Assembly: GCA_016293225.1 (NCBI GenBank)
Contig: JAEDEQ010000002.1
Location: 1-64,000, forward strand
From: Clostridiaceae bacterium
GTDB lineage: Bacteria > Bacillota > Clostridia > Oscillospirales > Acutalibacteraceae
DNA: 64,000 nt
Reading direction: 5' to 3'
This document shows positions 54,233-63,102 of this stretch, piece by piece; the stretch's first letter is position 1, and every line of letters starts with the position of its first letter. Below the pieces are notes generated by a model. It was given only the letters and a program-made list of their open reading frames with translations, was not told the DNA's origin and made no database searches. A program made the position numbers and the translations under genes.

Positions 54233-56133
54233 TGAACACCGGAAACAGGAAATGGGGCAATCTGCTGTATTTATTGCTCCCGATATCTATGATAATCTTC
54301 ATTGCAATCTTTCTGAATTCTCAGAATACGACCAAAATGAAGTATTACGAAGTTGTTGACCTTTTTAACAGCCACAAGGTCACTGAATATTCAGTCAATC
54401 TCAGCAGCGGCGCTTTGACATATAAAGTTGCAGGCGACGATACGGAAAAGAAATATACCTTGCCCAGTGTGGAGCTTTTTGTAAAGGATATCCATGAGGG
54501 CGTAATGGAGTATAACGCAAATAATCCCGATAAAGCCATTAAGTATGACTATAAAGCCGGTTCAAATTCGTCGTGGTGGGCAAGTATGCTGCCGATGCTT
54601 CTGACAGGTGTTCTCCTTGCCGGCGTTATGATTTATTTTTATAAGAAAATGGGTCAGACGATCGTCAGCGAGAACAACCGCACGCTCAGCTTCGGCAAGG
54701 CGCGCGTCACGCTCGGAAAGGACGCAAAGGTTAAAACAACCTTTGAAGATGTTGCCGGCGCAGACGAGGAAAAGGAGGAACTCAGCGAGATTGTTGAATT
54801 CCTCAGAAATCCCGCGCGCTTCAATGAGCTTGGAGCAAGGATACCGAAAGGCGTTCTGCTTGTGGGCCCTCCGGGAACGGGTAAAACGCTCCTTGCAAGA
54901 GCCGTTGCCGGTGAAGCAGGCGTTCCCTTCTTTTCAATTTCCGGTTCGGATTTTGTTGAAATGTATGTAGGCGTCGGTGCGTCACGCGTCCGCGACCTTT
55001 TTGCTCAGGCAAAGAAGAATTCGCCCGCAATCCTTTTCATAGATGAAATTGACGCAGTCGGCCGTCACCGCGGCGCAGGCATGGGCGGCGGTCATGATGA
55101 GCGCGAACAGACGCTTAACCAGCTGCTTGTTGAAATGGACGGTTTCGGCGCCAACGAGGGCGTGATTATCATCGCCGCAACAAACCGTCCGGATATACTT
55201 GATCCGGCGCTTCTCAGACCGGGACGTTTTGACCGCCAGATTACCGTCGGCTATCCCGATGTCAAGGGAAGAGAGGCCATTCTTAAAGTTCACTCAAGAA
55301 CAAAGCCCCTTGCGCCCGATGTCAGACTTGAGGTTATTGCCCAATCAACAGTCGGTTTCACAGGTGCGGATCTTGAAAATCTTCTCAATGAAGCGGCTCT
55401 TCTTGCCGCAAGGAGAAAGAAAAAGGCCATCACAATGGCTGAAATTGAAGAGGCCACCATCAAGGTTGTTGTCGGCACCGAGAAAAAGTCGCGCAAAATC
55501 AGCGAGAAAGAAAAAAGGCTCACCGCGTATCATGAGTCCGGTCACGCGATTGCTACCTATAATCTTCCGAATCAGGATCCCGTTCATCAGGTTTCAATCA
55601 TTCCGCGCGGCATGGCAGGCGGCTTTACAATGTCGCTTCCCAAAGAGGAACGCTCGTATAAGGCGCGCGGAGATATGCTTGACGATATCGTTGTTCTGCT
55701 CGGTGGCCGTGTTGCCGAAGCACTTATTCTCGGCGATATTTCAACAGGCGCTTCAAACGATATTGAGCGTGCGACCGAACTTGCAAGAGATATGGTAACA
55801 CGCTACGGAATGAGTGACCTTGTCGGCCCCGTTTCATACAGCTCCGGAAATCATGAGATTTTCCTCGGCAGGGATTACAACAATACGCGCAATTATTCCG
55901 AGACCGTTGCCTCCGAGATCGACTCGGAAATCAACCGCATTGTCAAGGAATCGTATTCAAGGTGCGAAGCAATCCTCAAAGCTCATACCGATAAGCTCCA
56001 TGAGCTTGCAAAGTACCTCATGAAGCACGAGAAGATTGACGCTGAAGACTTTGAAAAGCTTATGAAAGGTACTCTTGAAGAGGAAAGCGGCGCTGTTTCA
56101 GAGCCTGCTTTGCCGCAGGAGCCTCAGCAGTAA
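54232..56133 (+). CDS. ftsH: ATP-dependent zinc metalloprotease FtsH
   Basis: Membrane-anchored AAA+ protease for quality control of membrane and short-lived proteins. It has two membrane helices (about 10-30 and 115-137) with an extracytoplasmic loop between them, Walker A GPPGTGKT (about 212-219), second-region AAA motifs, and the zinc site HESGH (about 434-438). Length is 633 aa. It is the last gene of the operon, closed by a clear terminator. The extracytoplasmic loop and the Glu/Pro/Gln-rich tail are unremarkable. Confidence 0.96.
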   Translation: MNTGNRKWGNLLYLLLPISMIIFIAIFLNSQNTTKMKYYEVVDLFNSHKVTEYSVNLSSGALTYKVAGDDTEKKYTLPSVELFVKDIHEGVMEYNANNPDKAIKYDYKAGSNSSWWASMLPMLLTGVLLAGVMIYFYKKMGQTIVSENNRTLSFGKARVTLGKDAKVKTTFEDVAGADEEKEELSEIVEFLRNPARFNELGARIPKGVLLVGPPGTGKTLLARAVAGEAGVPFFSISGSDFVEMYVGVGASRVRDLFAQAKKNSPAILFIDEIDAVGRHRGAGMGGGHDEREQTLNQLLVEMDGFGANEGVIIIAATNRPDILDPALLRPGRFDRQITVGYPDVKGREAILKVHSRTKPLAPDVRLEVIAQSTVGFTGADLENLLNEAALLAARRKKKAITMAEIEEATIKVVVGTEKKSRKISEKEKRLTAYHESGHAIATYNLPNQDPVHQVSIIPRGMAGGFTMSLPKEERSYKARGDMLDDIVVLLGGRVAEALILGDISTGASNDIERATELARDMVTRYGMSDLVGPVSYSSGNHEIFLGRDYNNTRNYSETVASEIDSEINRIVKESYSRCEAILKAHTDKLHELAKYLMKHEKIDAEDFEKLMKGTLEEESGAVSEPALPQEPQQ

Positions 56134-56139
56134 CAGTAT

Positions 56140-56172
56140 AAAACCGTTTTGCTTTTGCAGGACGGTTTTTTT
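56140..56172 (+). terminator. Terminator after ftsH
   Basis: AAAACCGT/ACGGTTTT stem with a 14-nt loop, followed by a T-run of seven, begins just past the ftsH stop. Confidence 0.85.
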
Positions 56173-56183
56173 CCTGTTTTTTC

Positions 56184-56212
56184 TTGCCCTTGCGTGTATT
56201 TTGTGTTATAAT
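56184..56212 (+). promoter_or_regulatory. Extended -10 promoter of the UppP-like gene
   Basis: TTGCCC (56184-56189), a 17-bp spacer and TATAAT (56207-56212) with a TGT immediately upstream (TGn extension). The predicted RNA start near 56219 leaves a leader of over 230 nt before the coding region. Confidence 0.78.
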
Positions 56213-56268
56213 AACCATATGTTCAAATTTGTTATGACAGCGTCCCAATATGCTGCTGTGTAATTTAA

Positions 56269-56376
56269 GATGGTTTAGAGCGGAGGAATAGCGTGAAAAA
56301 TCACGCTATTCACAAAATTATATGTCCCTCAAAATTTGTGCAAAGCACAAATTTTGAGATGGACTAAATTACCATC
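56269..56376 (+). ncRNA. Three-way-junction-like leader structure
   Basis: Two perfect hairpins are nested inside an outer stem. The outer pairing is GATGGTTTAG (56269-56278) with CTAAA-tta-CCATC (56364-56376, 3-nt bulge). Inside lie an 11-bp stem GAATAGCGTGA/TCACGCTATTC with a 4-nt loop (56286-56311) and a 14-bp stem CTCAAAATTTGTGC/GCACAAATTTTGAG with a 3-nt loop (56328-56358). It fits no riboswitch class I know. It may be a regulatory leader, a small RNA or an inserted palindromic repeat. Counting the pairs is direct observation; function is unknown. Confidence 0.6.
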
Positions 56377-56384
56377 ACGCCTTG

Positions 56385-56436
56385 TCCGGCTACAACAGGG
56401 GTTAACGTGATTTTTAATAAACTATTTGTAGCCGGA
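56385..56436 (+). promoter_or_regulatory. Long-loop inverted repeat before the UppP-like gene
   Basis: TCCGGCTACAA (56385-56395) and TTGTAGCCGGA (56426-56436) are perfectly complementary over 11 bp with a 30-nt loop. The right arm overlaps the GGAAAGG ribosome site, so folding could hide it. A second pairing, ATCACG with CGTGAT (56406-56411), would compete. Confidence 0.55.
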
Positions 56437-56454
56437 AAGGCTATGGTAATTTTT

Positions 56455-57309
56455 ATGATAGAATACATCAAAATTGCGGTCATTTCACTCATCAGCGGAT
56501 TTCTTGCTCCGCTCCCGTTTTCTTATGCTGCGTCATATTCCTTTCTCAGCTATATTCTTGACTTCAATAAAAATTCGCAGTTATCGGTATTCTATTACTC
56601 AATAATCTCCGTTGTGTTCTCTCTTGTGATTTTTATTTCGCTGCGCAAAATCTATTTTAAGGGCTTCAAGGCTTTGTTCAGCACAAAAAAGTCAACCATG
56701 CCGAACAGGAGCGGATACCGTAAGTTCATGCTTAATCTCCTCATCTCGCTCATTCCGGCCGCGGTCATGTTCGTGCCGTACAAAAAGGATAAGTTCCTGC
56801 TTGATTATTTCAGCGAGCAGATCAGCGCCGATCATCTTCTTGTTACCGCGGTTTGCTGCGCGGTCAGCGGTCTTTTTCTTCTGATCGGAAGCTGGTATGT
56901 CAAGCAGAAATATGCGCAGACAAAGAGATCGTCAGATTGGAAATCTATCGTCAGGTTCAGTGTTTATCAGACTGCGTCATACTTTTTTCCCGGAATTTCA
57001 AGCGTTTCAATGGGCGCAACAAGCTTTCTGATTTCCGACATTGATAACAGAGTGATAGTCCGCGAGATCCTGACTTACATAGCTCCGTCAATACTTATTA
57101 CCAATGTTTTCAGACTTGTCCGTTCGGCTCTGACCGGAATTGTGCTGAATCCTGTTGTAATTCTTCTGTGCGTTGCTTTTTCGGCTGTCGGAAGCGCAGT
57201 GATGATTCACCTTATTGCAAAAATCGACTTCAGGAAAACCTGTGTGTATTTCAGCGTTTTCTCAATTCTTTTTGCGGCTGTCAGCGTTGCCGTGCTTTTT
57301 GTCCTTTGA
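56455..57309 (+). CDS. UppP/BacA-like membrane protein lacking catalytic motifs
   Basis: Polytopic membrane protein, about 284 aa from ATG 56455, with eight or so hydrophobic segments. Layout resembles undecaprenyl-diphosphatase UppP: the N-terminal GFLAPLPFSYAASYSFL occupies the place of its Glu- and SSxGH-containing first loop, and FFPGISSVSMGATSFL that of its PGTSRSGAT loop. The key Glu, His and Arg appear replaced (Ala, no His, Ser/Val), so phosphatase activity is doubtful. The start is uncertain: ATG 56443 and GTG 56407 are in frame, but 56455 aligns best with the family N-terminus. It stands alone between ftsH and ftsK. Confidence 0.65.
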   Translation: MIEYIKIAVISLISGFLAPLPFSYAASYSFLSYILDFNKNSQLSVFYYSIISVVFSLVIFISLRKIYFKGFKALFSTKKSTMPNRSGYRKFMLNLLISLIPAAVMFVPYKKDKFLLDYFSEQISADHLLVTAVCCAVSGLFLLIGSWYVKQKYAQTKRSSDWKSIVRFSVYQTASYFFPGISSVSMGATSFLISDIDNRVIVREILTYIAPSILITNVFRLVRSALTGIVLNPVVILLCVAFSAVGSAVMIHLIAKIDFRKTCVYFSVFSILFAAVSVAVLFVL

Positions 57310-57370
57310 ATGATTAAACTTACGCCGCCGCAAAAGCAAAAACGGCGGCAGTGTTATCAATATGACCGCT

Positions 57371-57394
57371 TATTATACTTCCGCTTTCAAGCGG
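57371..57394 (+). promoter_or_regulatory. Alternative pairing hairpins before ftsK
   Basis: Two CCGCTT segments (57366-57371 and 57381-57386) compete for one AAGCGG (57389-57394). The second forms a short stem before ACAACTTTTTTG, a weak terminator-like shape. The 111-nt gap also holds a GCCGCCG/CGGCGGC hairpin (about 57325-57350). An attenuator is possible but not shown. Confidence 0.3.
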
Positions 57395-57420
57395 TTACAA
57401 CTTTTTTGTGAGGCGTATAA

Positions 57421-60096
57421 ATGGCAAATTCAAAAACCACCAAAACTAAAAAAACTTCCGCAGCAAAAAAGAAGAATCCACGCAAGAAAAAGAACTCAAA
57501 AAAGCGGAACCTCAGCTTTTATGAAAGCCACCGTTCTGCAATAATGTTTGTTTATCTTATCGTTTCGCTGCTTCTTATGACTGTTGCGTTTATTCCCGGC
57601 CGCAATGTATGGGCTTCTATAAGAGGCTTTTTCTTCGGCTTTTTCGGGCTCGGATTTTATCTGTTTGACATTTTTCTTCTTGTCATCGGAGTTCGTGTTG
57701 CGCTCAATTCGCTCAGACGTTCATGTATATTGACCACCGTCTGCGCTTTTCTGGCGTCCGGAATGTTCAGTGCCGTTGTTCATCTGACCGTAAACTCAAT
57801 CTCTGCCGGAGGAAAGGAAGAATTTATCAGTCAGCTTGTCAAAGCTTATGAGCTGGGCATGGGCTTTAACGAGGGCTTTGTTGTTACCGGAGGTGTTCTC
57901 GGCGCTGTTTTCGGCGGCGGAATGCTGCACCTTCTCGGTAAGGCTGCCGCCTTTGTTTTTTCAGTATTGCTGCTTGCCGTTTTCCTTTTCTTCTTTCTCA
58001 ACATCAGCTTTTCCTCTTTAAGCGACTGTGTTTCAAACGCAATCAACGGCTCAAAGGAAAAGCTTGACGAAAGCAATGAGCTGAGGAAAGCAAGGCGGCT
58101 TGAAAGGCAGGAGCTGCGCGAGCAGGAAAGGCTTGAGGCCGAAGCGCAGCTTGAAAAAGAAAGACTTGCCGAAAACGACGCTTTTGATTTTTCAAAAACA
58201 CAGATAGAGCTTGACGACAATATGTCCGTCAGACGTAAAAAGCGTTCTGCGCGTCCGTATAATCCGCAGGAAAGGCTTTTTACTTTCTCCGAGGACGATG
58301 CCGCCGCAATGAAAAAAGAAAAAGCCGAGCGCGAGGAGCTTGTTGATACCGAAGACATTGAACCGATATCGGAAAAGAATCCCGATATCAATGAGGCTAT
58401 TGAAGCGGCGGCAGGACTGAAAGCAGAGGAAAACGAGCTTCCGGACGGTTATGAAGAGGTTGTTGACGCGGACGAAGCCGACCTTGACGCCGAGGCGCAG
58501 AGCATTGTCAATGCCGCCATTACCAAAGCGGATAAAAACGCAAGGAAAAACATTGAAGAGGTTAAGAACTATACAGACGAAAGCAGACCTAAGAAGGAAT
58601 ACTGCCTGCCGCCTATCGACTGCCTGAAGGAGCCGGATTTCAGCAGAGCCGGGGACTATGCGGCCGAAATGAAAACAACAGCCAAAAAGCTTGTTGATAC
58701 GCTCAAAAGCTTTGGGGTAGAAACCAATCTTATCGGCGTCAGCCGCGGCCCGTCGGTAACAAGATATGAGCTTCAGCCCGCTCCGGGCGTGAAGATCAAC
58801 CGAATCACCAATCTTGCCGATGACATTGCGCTGAATCTTGCTTCCGCCGGCGTAAGAATTGAAGCCCCGATTCCGAACAAATCAGCCGTAGGTATTGAAA
58901 TTCCGAATCAGCACAAGTCAATGGTTACACTGCGCGAGATCATCTCCTCGGCAGAGTTCCAAAACGCAAAAAGCAAGCTGAATGTTGCTCTCGGAAAGGA
59001 CATCACCGGCAACGCAACCTGCACCGACATTGCAAAAATGCCGCATCTTCTGATTGCAGGAACAACAGGCTCCGGAAAATCTGTCTGCCTCAACTGCATG
59101 ATAGTAAGCATTCTCTATGAAGCCAAGCCGTCCGAGGTCAAGCTTCTCATGATTGACCCGAAGCAGGTTGAATTTTCAATCTACAACGGAATACCGCACC
59201 TGCTGGTTCCGGTTATTTCCGATGTCAGGAAAGCCGCCGGTTCGCTCGCGTGGGCAGTCAGCGAGATGGAAAACCGCTACAAAGCCTTTTCAGCCTGCGG
59301 CGTCCGTGATATAAAGGGCTTCAACAAATATGTTCTTGATCACCCCGAACAGCAGTTTATGCCGCAAATTGTAATTTTCATTGATGAGCTCAACGACCTT
59401 ATGATGGTTTCGCCAAAAGAGGTTGAAGATTCAATCTGCCGCCTTGCGCAAAAGGCGCGTGCCGCCGGTATGCACCTTGTTGTTGCAACCCAGCGCCCGT
59501 CTGTCGATGTTATCACGGGTATTATCAAGGCGAACATTCCCAGCAGACTTTCGCTTTTTGTATCCTCTCAGGTCGATTCAAGAACAATCCTTGACACCGT
59601 CGGCGCAGAAAAGCTTTTGGGTAACGGCGATATGCTCTTTAATCCCGTCGGAATGTCTAAGCCCGTTCGAATCCAGGGCGCTTTCCTTTCCGATGAGGAG
59701 ATTGAAAATGTTGTCTCGTTCATCAAGGAACAGGAAGAAGTTGAATATGACAGCGAAGTTATGGACGAAATTGCGCGCAACGCCGCTGCGGACAACAAGA
59801 AAAAGTCTGCGCAGGCGTCTGCAGGCGATGAAGTCGGCGATGCAGACGGAATGGTGGCTGCCGCCATTGATGTTGTTGTTGAGTGCCAGGCAGCTTCAAC
59901 AACTCTGCTTCAGCGCAAGCTCCGTCTCGGATACGCAAGAGCGGCCCGTATTATGGACGAGCTTGAGCAGCGCGGTGTTGTCGGCCCCTCGGAGGGCAGC
60001 AAACCCCGTAAGGTGCTTATGACTCAGCTTCAGCTTGCGGAAATTAAGGCTTCAAGAGATATCGGACAGGATGACTACGATGTTTTGTCCGATTAG
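57421..60096 (+). CDS. ftsK: DNA translocase FtsK/SpoIIIE
   Basis: Septal ATP-driven DNA pump that clears chromosomes during division or moves DNA into the forespore. The 891 residues comprise a Lys-rich N-terminus (1-35), four membrane helices (about 40-200), a charged Glu/Arg-rich coiled linker (about 215-400) and the RecA-like motor. The motor has Walker [10 protein letters not shown] (about 547-555), Walker [13 protein letters not shown] and [12 protein letters not shown]. The gamma winged-helix domain (about 825-880, [27 protein letters not shown]) completes it. All parts expected for SpoIIIE are present. Only one such gene is in the window, so vegetative and sporulation roles cannot be separated. 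Confidence 0.95.
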   Translation: MANSKTTKTKKTSAAKKKNPRKKKNSKKRNLSFYESHRSAIMFVYLIVSLLLMTVAFIPGRNVWASIRGFFFGFFGLGFYLFDIFLLVIGVRVALNSLRRSCILTTVCAFLASGMFSAVVHLTVNSISAGGKEEFISQLVKAYELGMGFNEGFVVTGGVLGAVFGGGMLHLLGKAAAFVFSVLLLAVFLFFFLNISFSSLSDCVSNAINGSKEKLDESNELRKARRLERQELREQERLEAEAQLEKERLAENDAFDFSKTQIELDDNMSVRRKKRSARPYNPQERLFTFSEDDAAAMKKEKAEREELVDTEDIEPISEKNPDINEAIEAAAGLKAEENELPDGYEEVVDADEADLDAEAQSIVNAAITKADKNARKNIEEVKNYTDESRPKKEYCLPPIDCLKEPDFSRAGDYAAEMKTTAKKLVDTLKSFGVETNLIGVSRGPSVTRYELQPAPGVKINRITNLADDIALNLASAGVRIEAPIPNKSAVGIEIPNQHKSMVTLREIISSAEFQNAKSKLNVALGKDITGNATCTDIAKMPHLLIAGTTGSGKSVCLNCMIVSILYEAKPSEVKLLMIDPKQVEFSIYNGIPHLLVPVISDVRKAAGSLAWAVSEMENRYKAFSACGVRDIKGFNKYVLDHPEQQFMPQIVIFIDELNDLMMVSPKEVEDSICRLAQKARAAGMHLVVATQRPSVDVITGIIKANIPSRLSLFVSSQVDSRTILDTVGAEKLLGNGDMLFNPVGMSKPVRIQGAFLSDEEIENVVSFIKEQEEVEYDSEVMDEIARNAAADNKKKSAQASAGDEVGDADGMVAAAIDVVVECQAASTTLLQRKLRLGYARAARIMDELEQRGVVGPSEGSKPRKVLMTQLQLAEIKASRDIGQDDYDVLSD

Positions 60097-60105
60097 TGAG
60101 GAACA

Positions 60106-61977
60106 ATGAACAGATTTTTACCTATAAACTATGACGATATGAAGAAGCGCGGATGGGATGAGGTTGATTTCGTCTATGTTTGCGGCGACGCTTATGTTGA
60201 CCATCCCAGCTTTGGCGCGTCAATTATTACAAGAGTTCTTGAATCGCACGGATTCAGAATCGGCTTCCTTGCTCAGCCCGATTGGCAGAGCAAGGAGGCT
60301 TTTATGCGCTTTTCAAGGCCGAAATACGGCTTTCTTGTTTCCTCCGGAAACATTGATTCAATGGTTGCACATTACACCGTTGCCAAGAAAAGGCGCAGCA
60401 CGGACGCTTATTCGCCCGGAGGAAAAGCCGGACTTCGGCCGGACAGAGCCGTTATTGTCTACTGCAACAGAATAAGAGAGGCCTATGGCGATATACCGAT
60501 AATTATCGGCGGTCTTGAGGCCTCGCTTCGCCGCTTTGCTCATTATGACTACTGGGATAACAAAATAAGGCGGTCAATTCTTTTTGATTCTCAGGCGAAC
60601 CTTCTCATATACGGCATGGGTGAAAATCAGATTACGGAAATTGCCGAAAGGCTGAGGAACGGCGAGCCGGTTTCTTCAATCCGCGATGTGCGCGGAACGT
60701 GCTATGCCTGCGATACAACCGAAACACCGCTTTACGGAGCAGAATGTCCCTCGTTTGAAAATGTTTGCGTAAGCAAGAGGGAATACGCCGTTGCCTGCCG
60801 CATTCAGCAGGACGAACAGGATCATATCAGAGGAAAGCTAATAAAGCAAAAGCACGGCAAAAGAATGCTTGTTCAGAATCCGCCGATGCCGCCGCTGACA
60901 ACAGAGGAGCTTGACCGTGTTTACGCCCTGCCGTATGTCAGAACCTATCACCCGAGCTATGAAAAGGACGGCGGCGTTCCGGGGATTGAAGAAGTCCGCT
61001 TTTCAATCGCACATAACAGGGGCTGCTTCGGAGCGTGCAATTTTTGCTCCATTGCTTTTCATCAGGGGCGTTTTGTAACGTGCAGAAGCCATGAATCCGT
61101 GATTGACGAGGCAAAAAAGCTGACCGAGCTTCCCGACTTCAAGGGCTATATTCACGACATCGGAGGGCCGACCGCAAACTTCCGCCTTCCCTCGTGCGAA
61201 AAGCAGCTGAAAGCAGGTCTTTGCAAAGGAAAAAAATGTCTTGCACCGAAGCCGTGTCCGGCCCTTGTTGCCGATCACAGCGACTATCTTTCCCTTTTGC
61301 GGAAGGTCAGAAAGCTTCCGAAGGTCAAGAAGGTTTTTATCCGCTCGGGCATCAGATATGACTATATGCTGAAAGATGAGAGCGATGAATTTTTCAGGGA
61401 GCTTGTGCGTTATCATGTCAGCGGACAGCTTAAAGTTGCCCCCGAGCACTGCTCAGCCGCGGTTCTTGATAAAATGGGAAAGCCGCATATCGAAGCGTAT
61501 ATCGAGTTTTCAAAGAAATATTTCGAGCTTTCAGAAAGCAATAACAAGAAGCAGTACCTTGTACCGTATCTTATGTCGTCGCACCCGGGTTCAACGCTTG
61601 ACGACGCGATTGAGCTTGCTTTGTTTTTGAAAAAACGCTCAATCCGTCCGGAGCAGGTTCAGGATTTTTATCCCACTCCGGGAACAATTTCAACCTGTAT
61701 GTTCTATACGGGGCTTGATCCCTACACAATGAAAGAGGTCTATGTTGCAAAACTGCCTCAGGAAAAGGAGATGCAGCGCGCTCTGCTTCAGTATTACGAC
61801 CCGTCAAAGCGGGAAATAATTGAAAAGGCACTGAAAAAGGCCGGCAGGCTTGACCTTATCGGAAACGGCGAAAAGTGCCTGATTAAACCGTTTTCCGGCG
61901 GACGTTACAGCTCAAATCAAACTTCTCACAAGCAAAATTACGGAGGATACAATGGCAAAAACAGGAAGAAGAGGTAA
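60106..61977 (+). CDS. YgiQ-family radical SAM protein
   Basis: Radical SAM enzyme of 623 aa with an N-terminal B12-binding-like domain (to about 290) and the 4Fe-4S motif [10 protein letters not shown] (Cys 307, 311, 314). The body includes [14 protein letters not shown] and [11 protein letters not shown], hallmarks of YgiQ (UPF0313). The reaction is unknown for the family. The C-terminal 30 residues are Ser/Gly/Lys/Asn-rich and overlap the start of the next gene by 26 nt. ATG follows GTGAGGA. Confidence 0.9.
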   Translation: MNRFLPINYDDMKKRGWDEVDFVYVCGDAYVDHPSFGASIITRVLESHGFRIGFLAQPDWQSKEAFMRFSRPKYGFLVSSGNIDSMVAHYTVAKKRRSTDAYSPGGKAGLRPDRAVIVYCNRIREAYGDIPIIIGGLEASLRRFAHYDYWDNKIRRSILFDSQANLLIYGMGENQITEIAERLRNGEPVSSIRDVRGTCYACDTTETPLYGAECPSFENVCVSKREYAVACRIQQDEQDHIRGKLIKQKHGKRMLVQNPPMPPLTTEELDRVYALPYVRTYHPSYEKDGGVPGIEEVRFSIAHNRGCFGACNFCSIAFHQGRFVTCRSHESVIDEAKKLTELPDFKGYIHDIGGPTANFRLPSCEKQLKAGLCKGKKCLAPKPCPALVADHSDYLSLLRKVRKLPKVKKVFIRSGIRYDYMLKDESDEFFRELVRYHVSGQLKVAPEHCSAAVLDKMGKPHIEAYIEFSKKYFELSESNNKKQYLVPYLMSSHPGSTLDDAIELALFLKKRSIRPEQVQDFYPTPGTISTCMFYTGLDPYTMKEVYVAKLPQEKEMQRALLQYYDPSKREIIEKALKKAGRLDLIGNGEKCLIKPFSGGRYSSNQTSHKQNYGGYNGKNRKKR

Positions 61978-62854
61978 GCGGAAATCTTTTTTTGCGTCGC
62001 TTGCTTTTATAGTTGCGATAATTGCGGTAATACTCGGCAGGTTCAACAAAAGCTTTGATTCTGTAAACAACGCCGCAGTAAACACAAGCAATGTGCCCGG
62101 CGTACATTTTATTGATGTCGGTCAGGGCTCGAGCGTCCTTTTGCAATCGGGAAAAACAGGCGTTCTCATTGACGCCGGCGAAAAGGAATACGGAGAAACG
62201 GTTGTGCGCTATCTTAAATCCTGCGGCATTGAAAAGCTTGAGTATGTTATTGCAACGCATCCGCACACCGACCATATCGGCGGTCTTGCGGCGGTTCTGA
62301 AAAGCTTTGAAGTCGGCAGTATAATTATGCCGAAGCTGACCGCCGCAAACACTCCGACAACAAAAACCTATCAGAATCTTCTTGAAACGGTTGCTTCAAA
62401 GAATATCAGGGCGCTTGCCGCAAAGCCCGGAAACAAATATTCTGCTGGAAAAATCAGCTTTGAAATTCTCGGCCCGACAGTGCAGACGAATGATCTTAAT
62501 AATATGTCCGTCATCTGCAAGGCCGATGTTAATTCAACCTCTTTCCTTTTGCTCGGCGATGCCGAAAAGCCGGAAATAAAAAGCATCATGACGCGTTCGC
62601 CCGATCTTGGCTGCGATGTTATTCTCATGGGTCACCACGGCAGCAGGTCTTCTCTTGATAACGATTTGCTTTCCGCGGCTTCGCCGAATCTTGCCGTCAT
62701 CTCCTGCGGACAGGGCAATTCCTACGGTCATCCGCACGAAGAGGTTATAAAATATCTTCAAAAGAACAATGTTGAGTATTACCGCACGGATAAGTCGGGA
62801 AACATTGCAGTGCTTTGTCCTGACGGCGGCTACAGCGTCAAAACGCAGAATTAA
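61952..62854 (+). CDS. ComEC/Rec2-like MBL-fold metallohydrolase
   Basis: Secreted or membrane-tethered metallo-beta-lactamase-fold protein, 300 aa. It has a basic N-terminus and one hydrophobic segment (about 13-30), then [10 protein letters not shown] and the metal-binding motif [10 protein letters not shown] (His 103, His 105, Asp 107, His 108). GDAEKPE and GHHGSRSS follow, with the closing [12 protein letters not shown]. This is the same architecture as the C-terminal domain of competence protein ComEC but without its channel. A nuclease or phosphodiesterase role is plausible. ATG follows GGAGG inside the end of the YgiQ gene. Confidence 0.85.
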   Translation: MAKTGRRGKRKSFFASLAFIVAIIAVILGRFNKSFDSVNNAAVNTSNVPGVHFIDVGQGSSVLLQSGKTGVLIDAGEKEYGETVVRYLKSCGIEKLEYVIATHPHTDHIGGLAAVLKSFEVGSIIMPKLTAANTPTTKTYQNLLETVASKNIRALAAKPGNKYSAGKISFEILGPTVQTNDLNNMSVICKADVNSTSFLLLGDAEKPEIKSIMTRSPDLGCDVILMGHHGSRSSLDNDLLSAASPNLAVISCGQGNSYGHPHEEVIKYLQKNNVEYYRTDKSGNIAVLCPDGGYSVKTQN

Positions 62855-62865
62855 CGGAGGTAAGC

Positions 62866-63087
62866 ATGGAATATCTGAGCGTTGACAGAATTGAAAACGG
62901 TAAAGCCGTCTGCGAAAGGGAAGATATGTCGGTTGTTGAGCTTGCTTTTTCCTCCCTGCCGCAAGGCACAAAAGAGGGGAGTGTGCTGAAAGTTGAAAAC
63001 GGTATATATTCCCTTGACGAAAGCGAAGAAAAGCGGCGCAGAAAGCGCATAATTGAGCTTCAGAATATGCTATTTTCCGATGATTGA
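62866..63087 (+). CDS. DUF3006-family small protein
   Basis: A 73-aa protein with the DUF3006 pattern: YLSVDRIENGKAVCE, a central strand region ending GSVLKVENG, and a charged EEKRRRKRIIELQNMLF helix. The family is a small beta-barrel often encoded next to ComEC-like MBL proteins, as here (11 nt spacing), so they may act together. GGAGG precedes ATG 62866. Function is unknown. Confidence 0.8.
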   Translation: MEYLSVDRIENGKAVCEREDMSVVELAFSSLPQGTKEGSVLKVENGIYSLDESEEKRRRKRIIELQNMLFSDD

Positions 63088-63102
63088 TTGTGAGGTTTAA
63101 CT

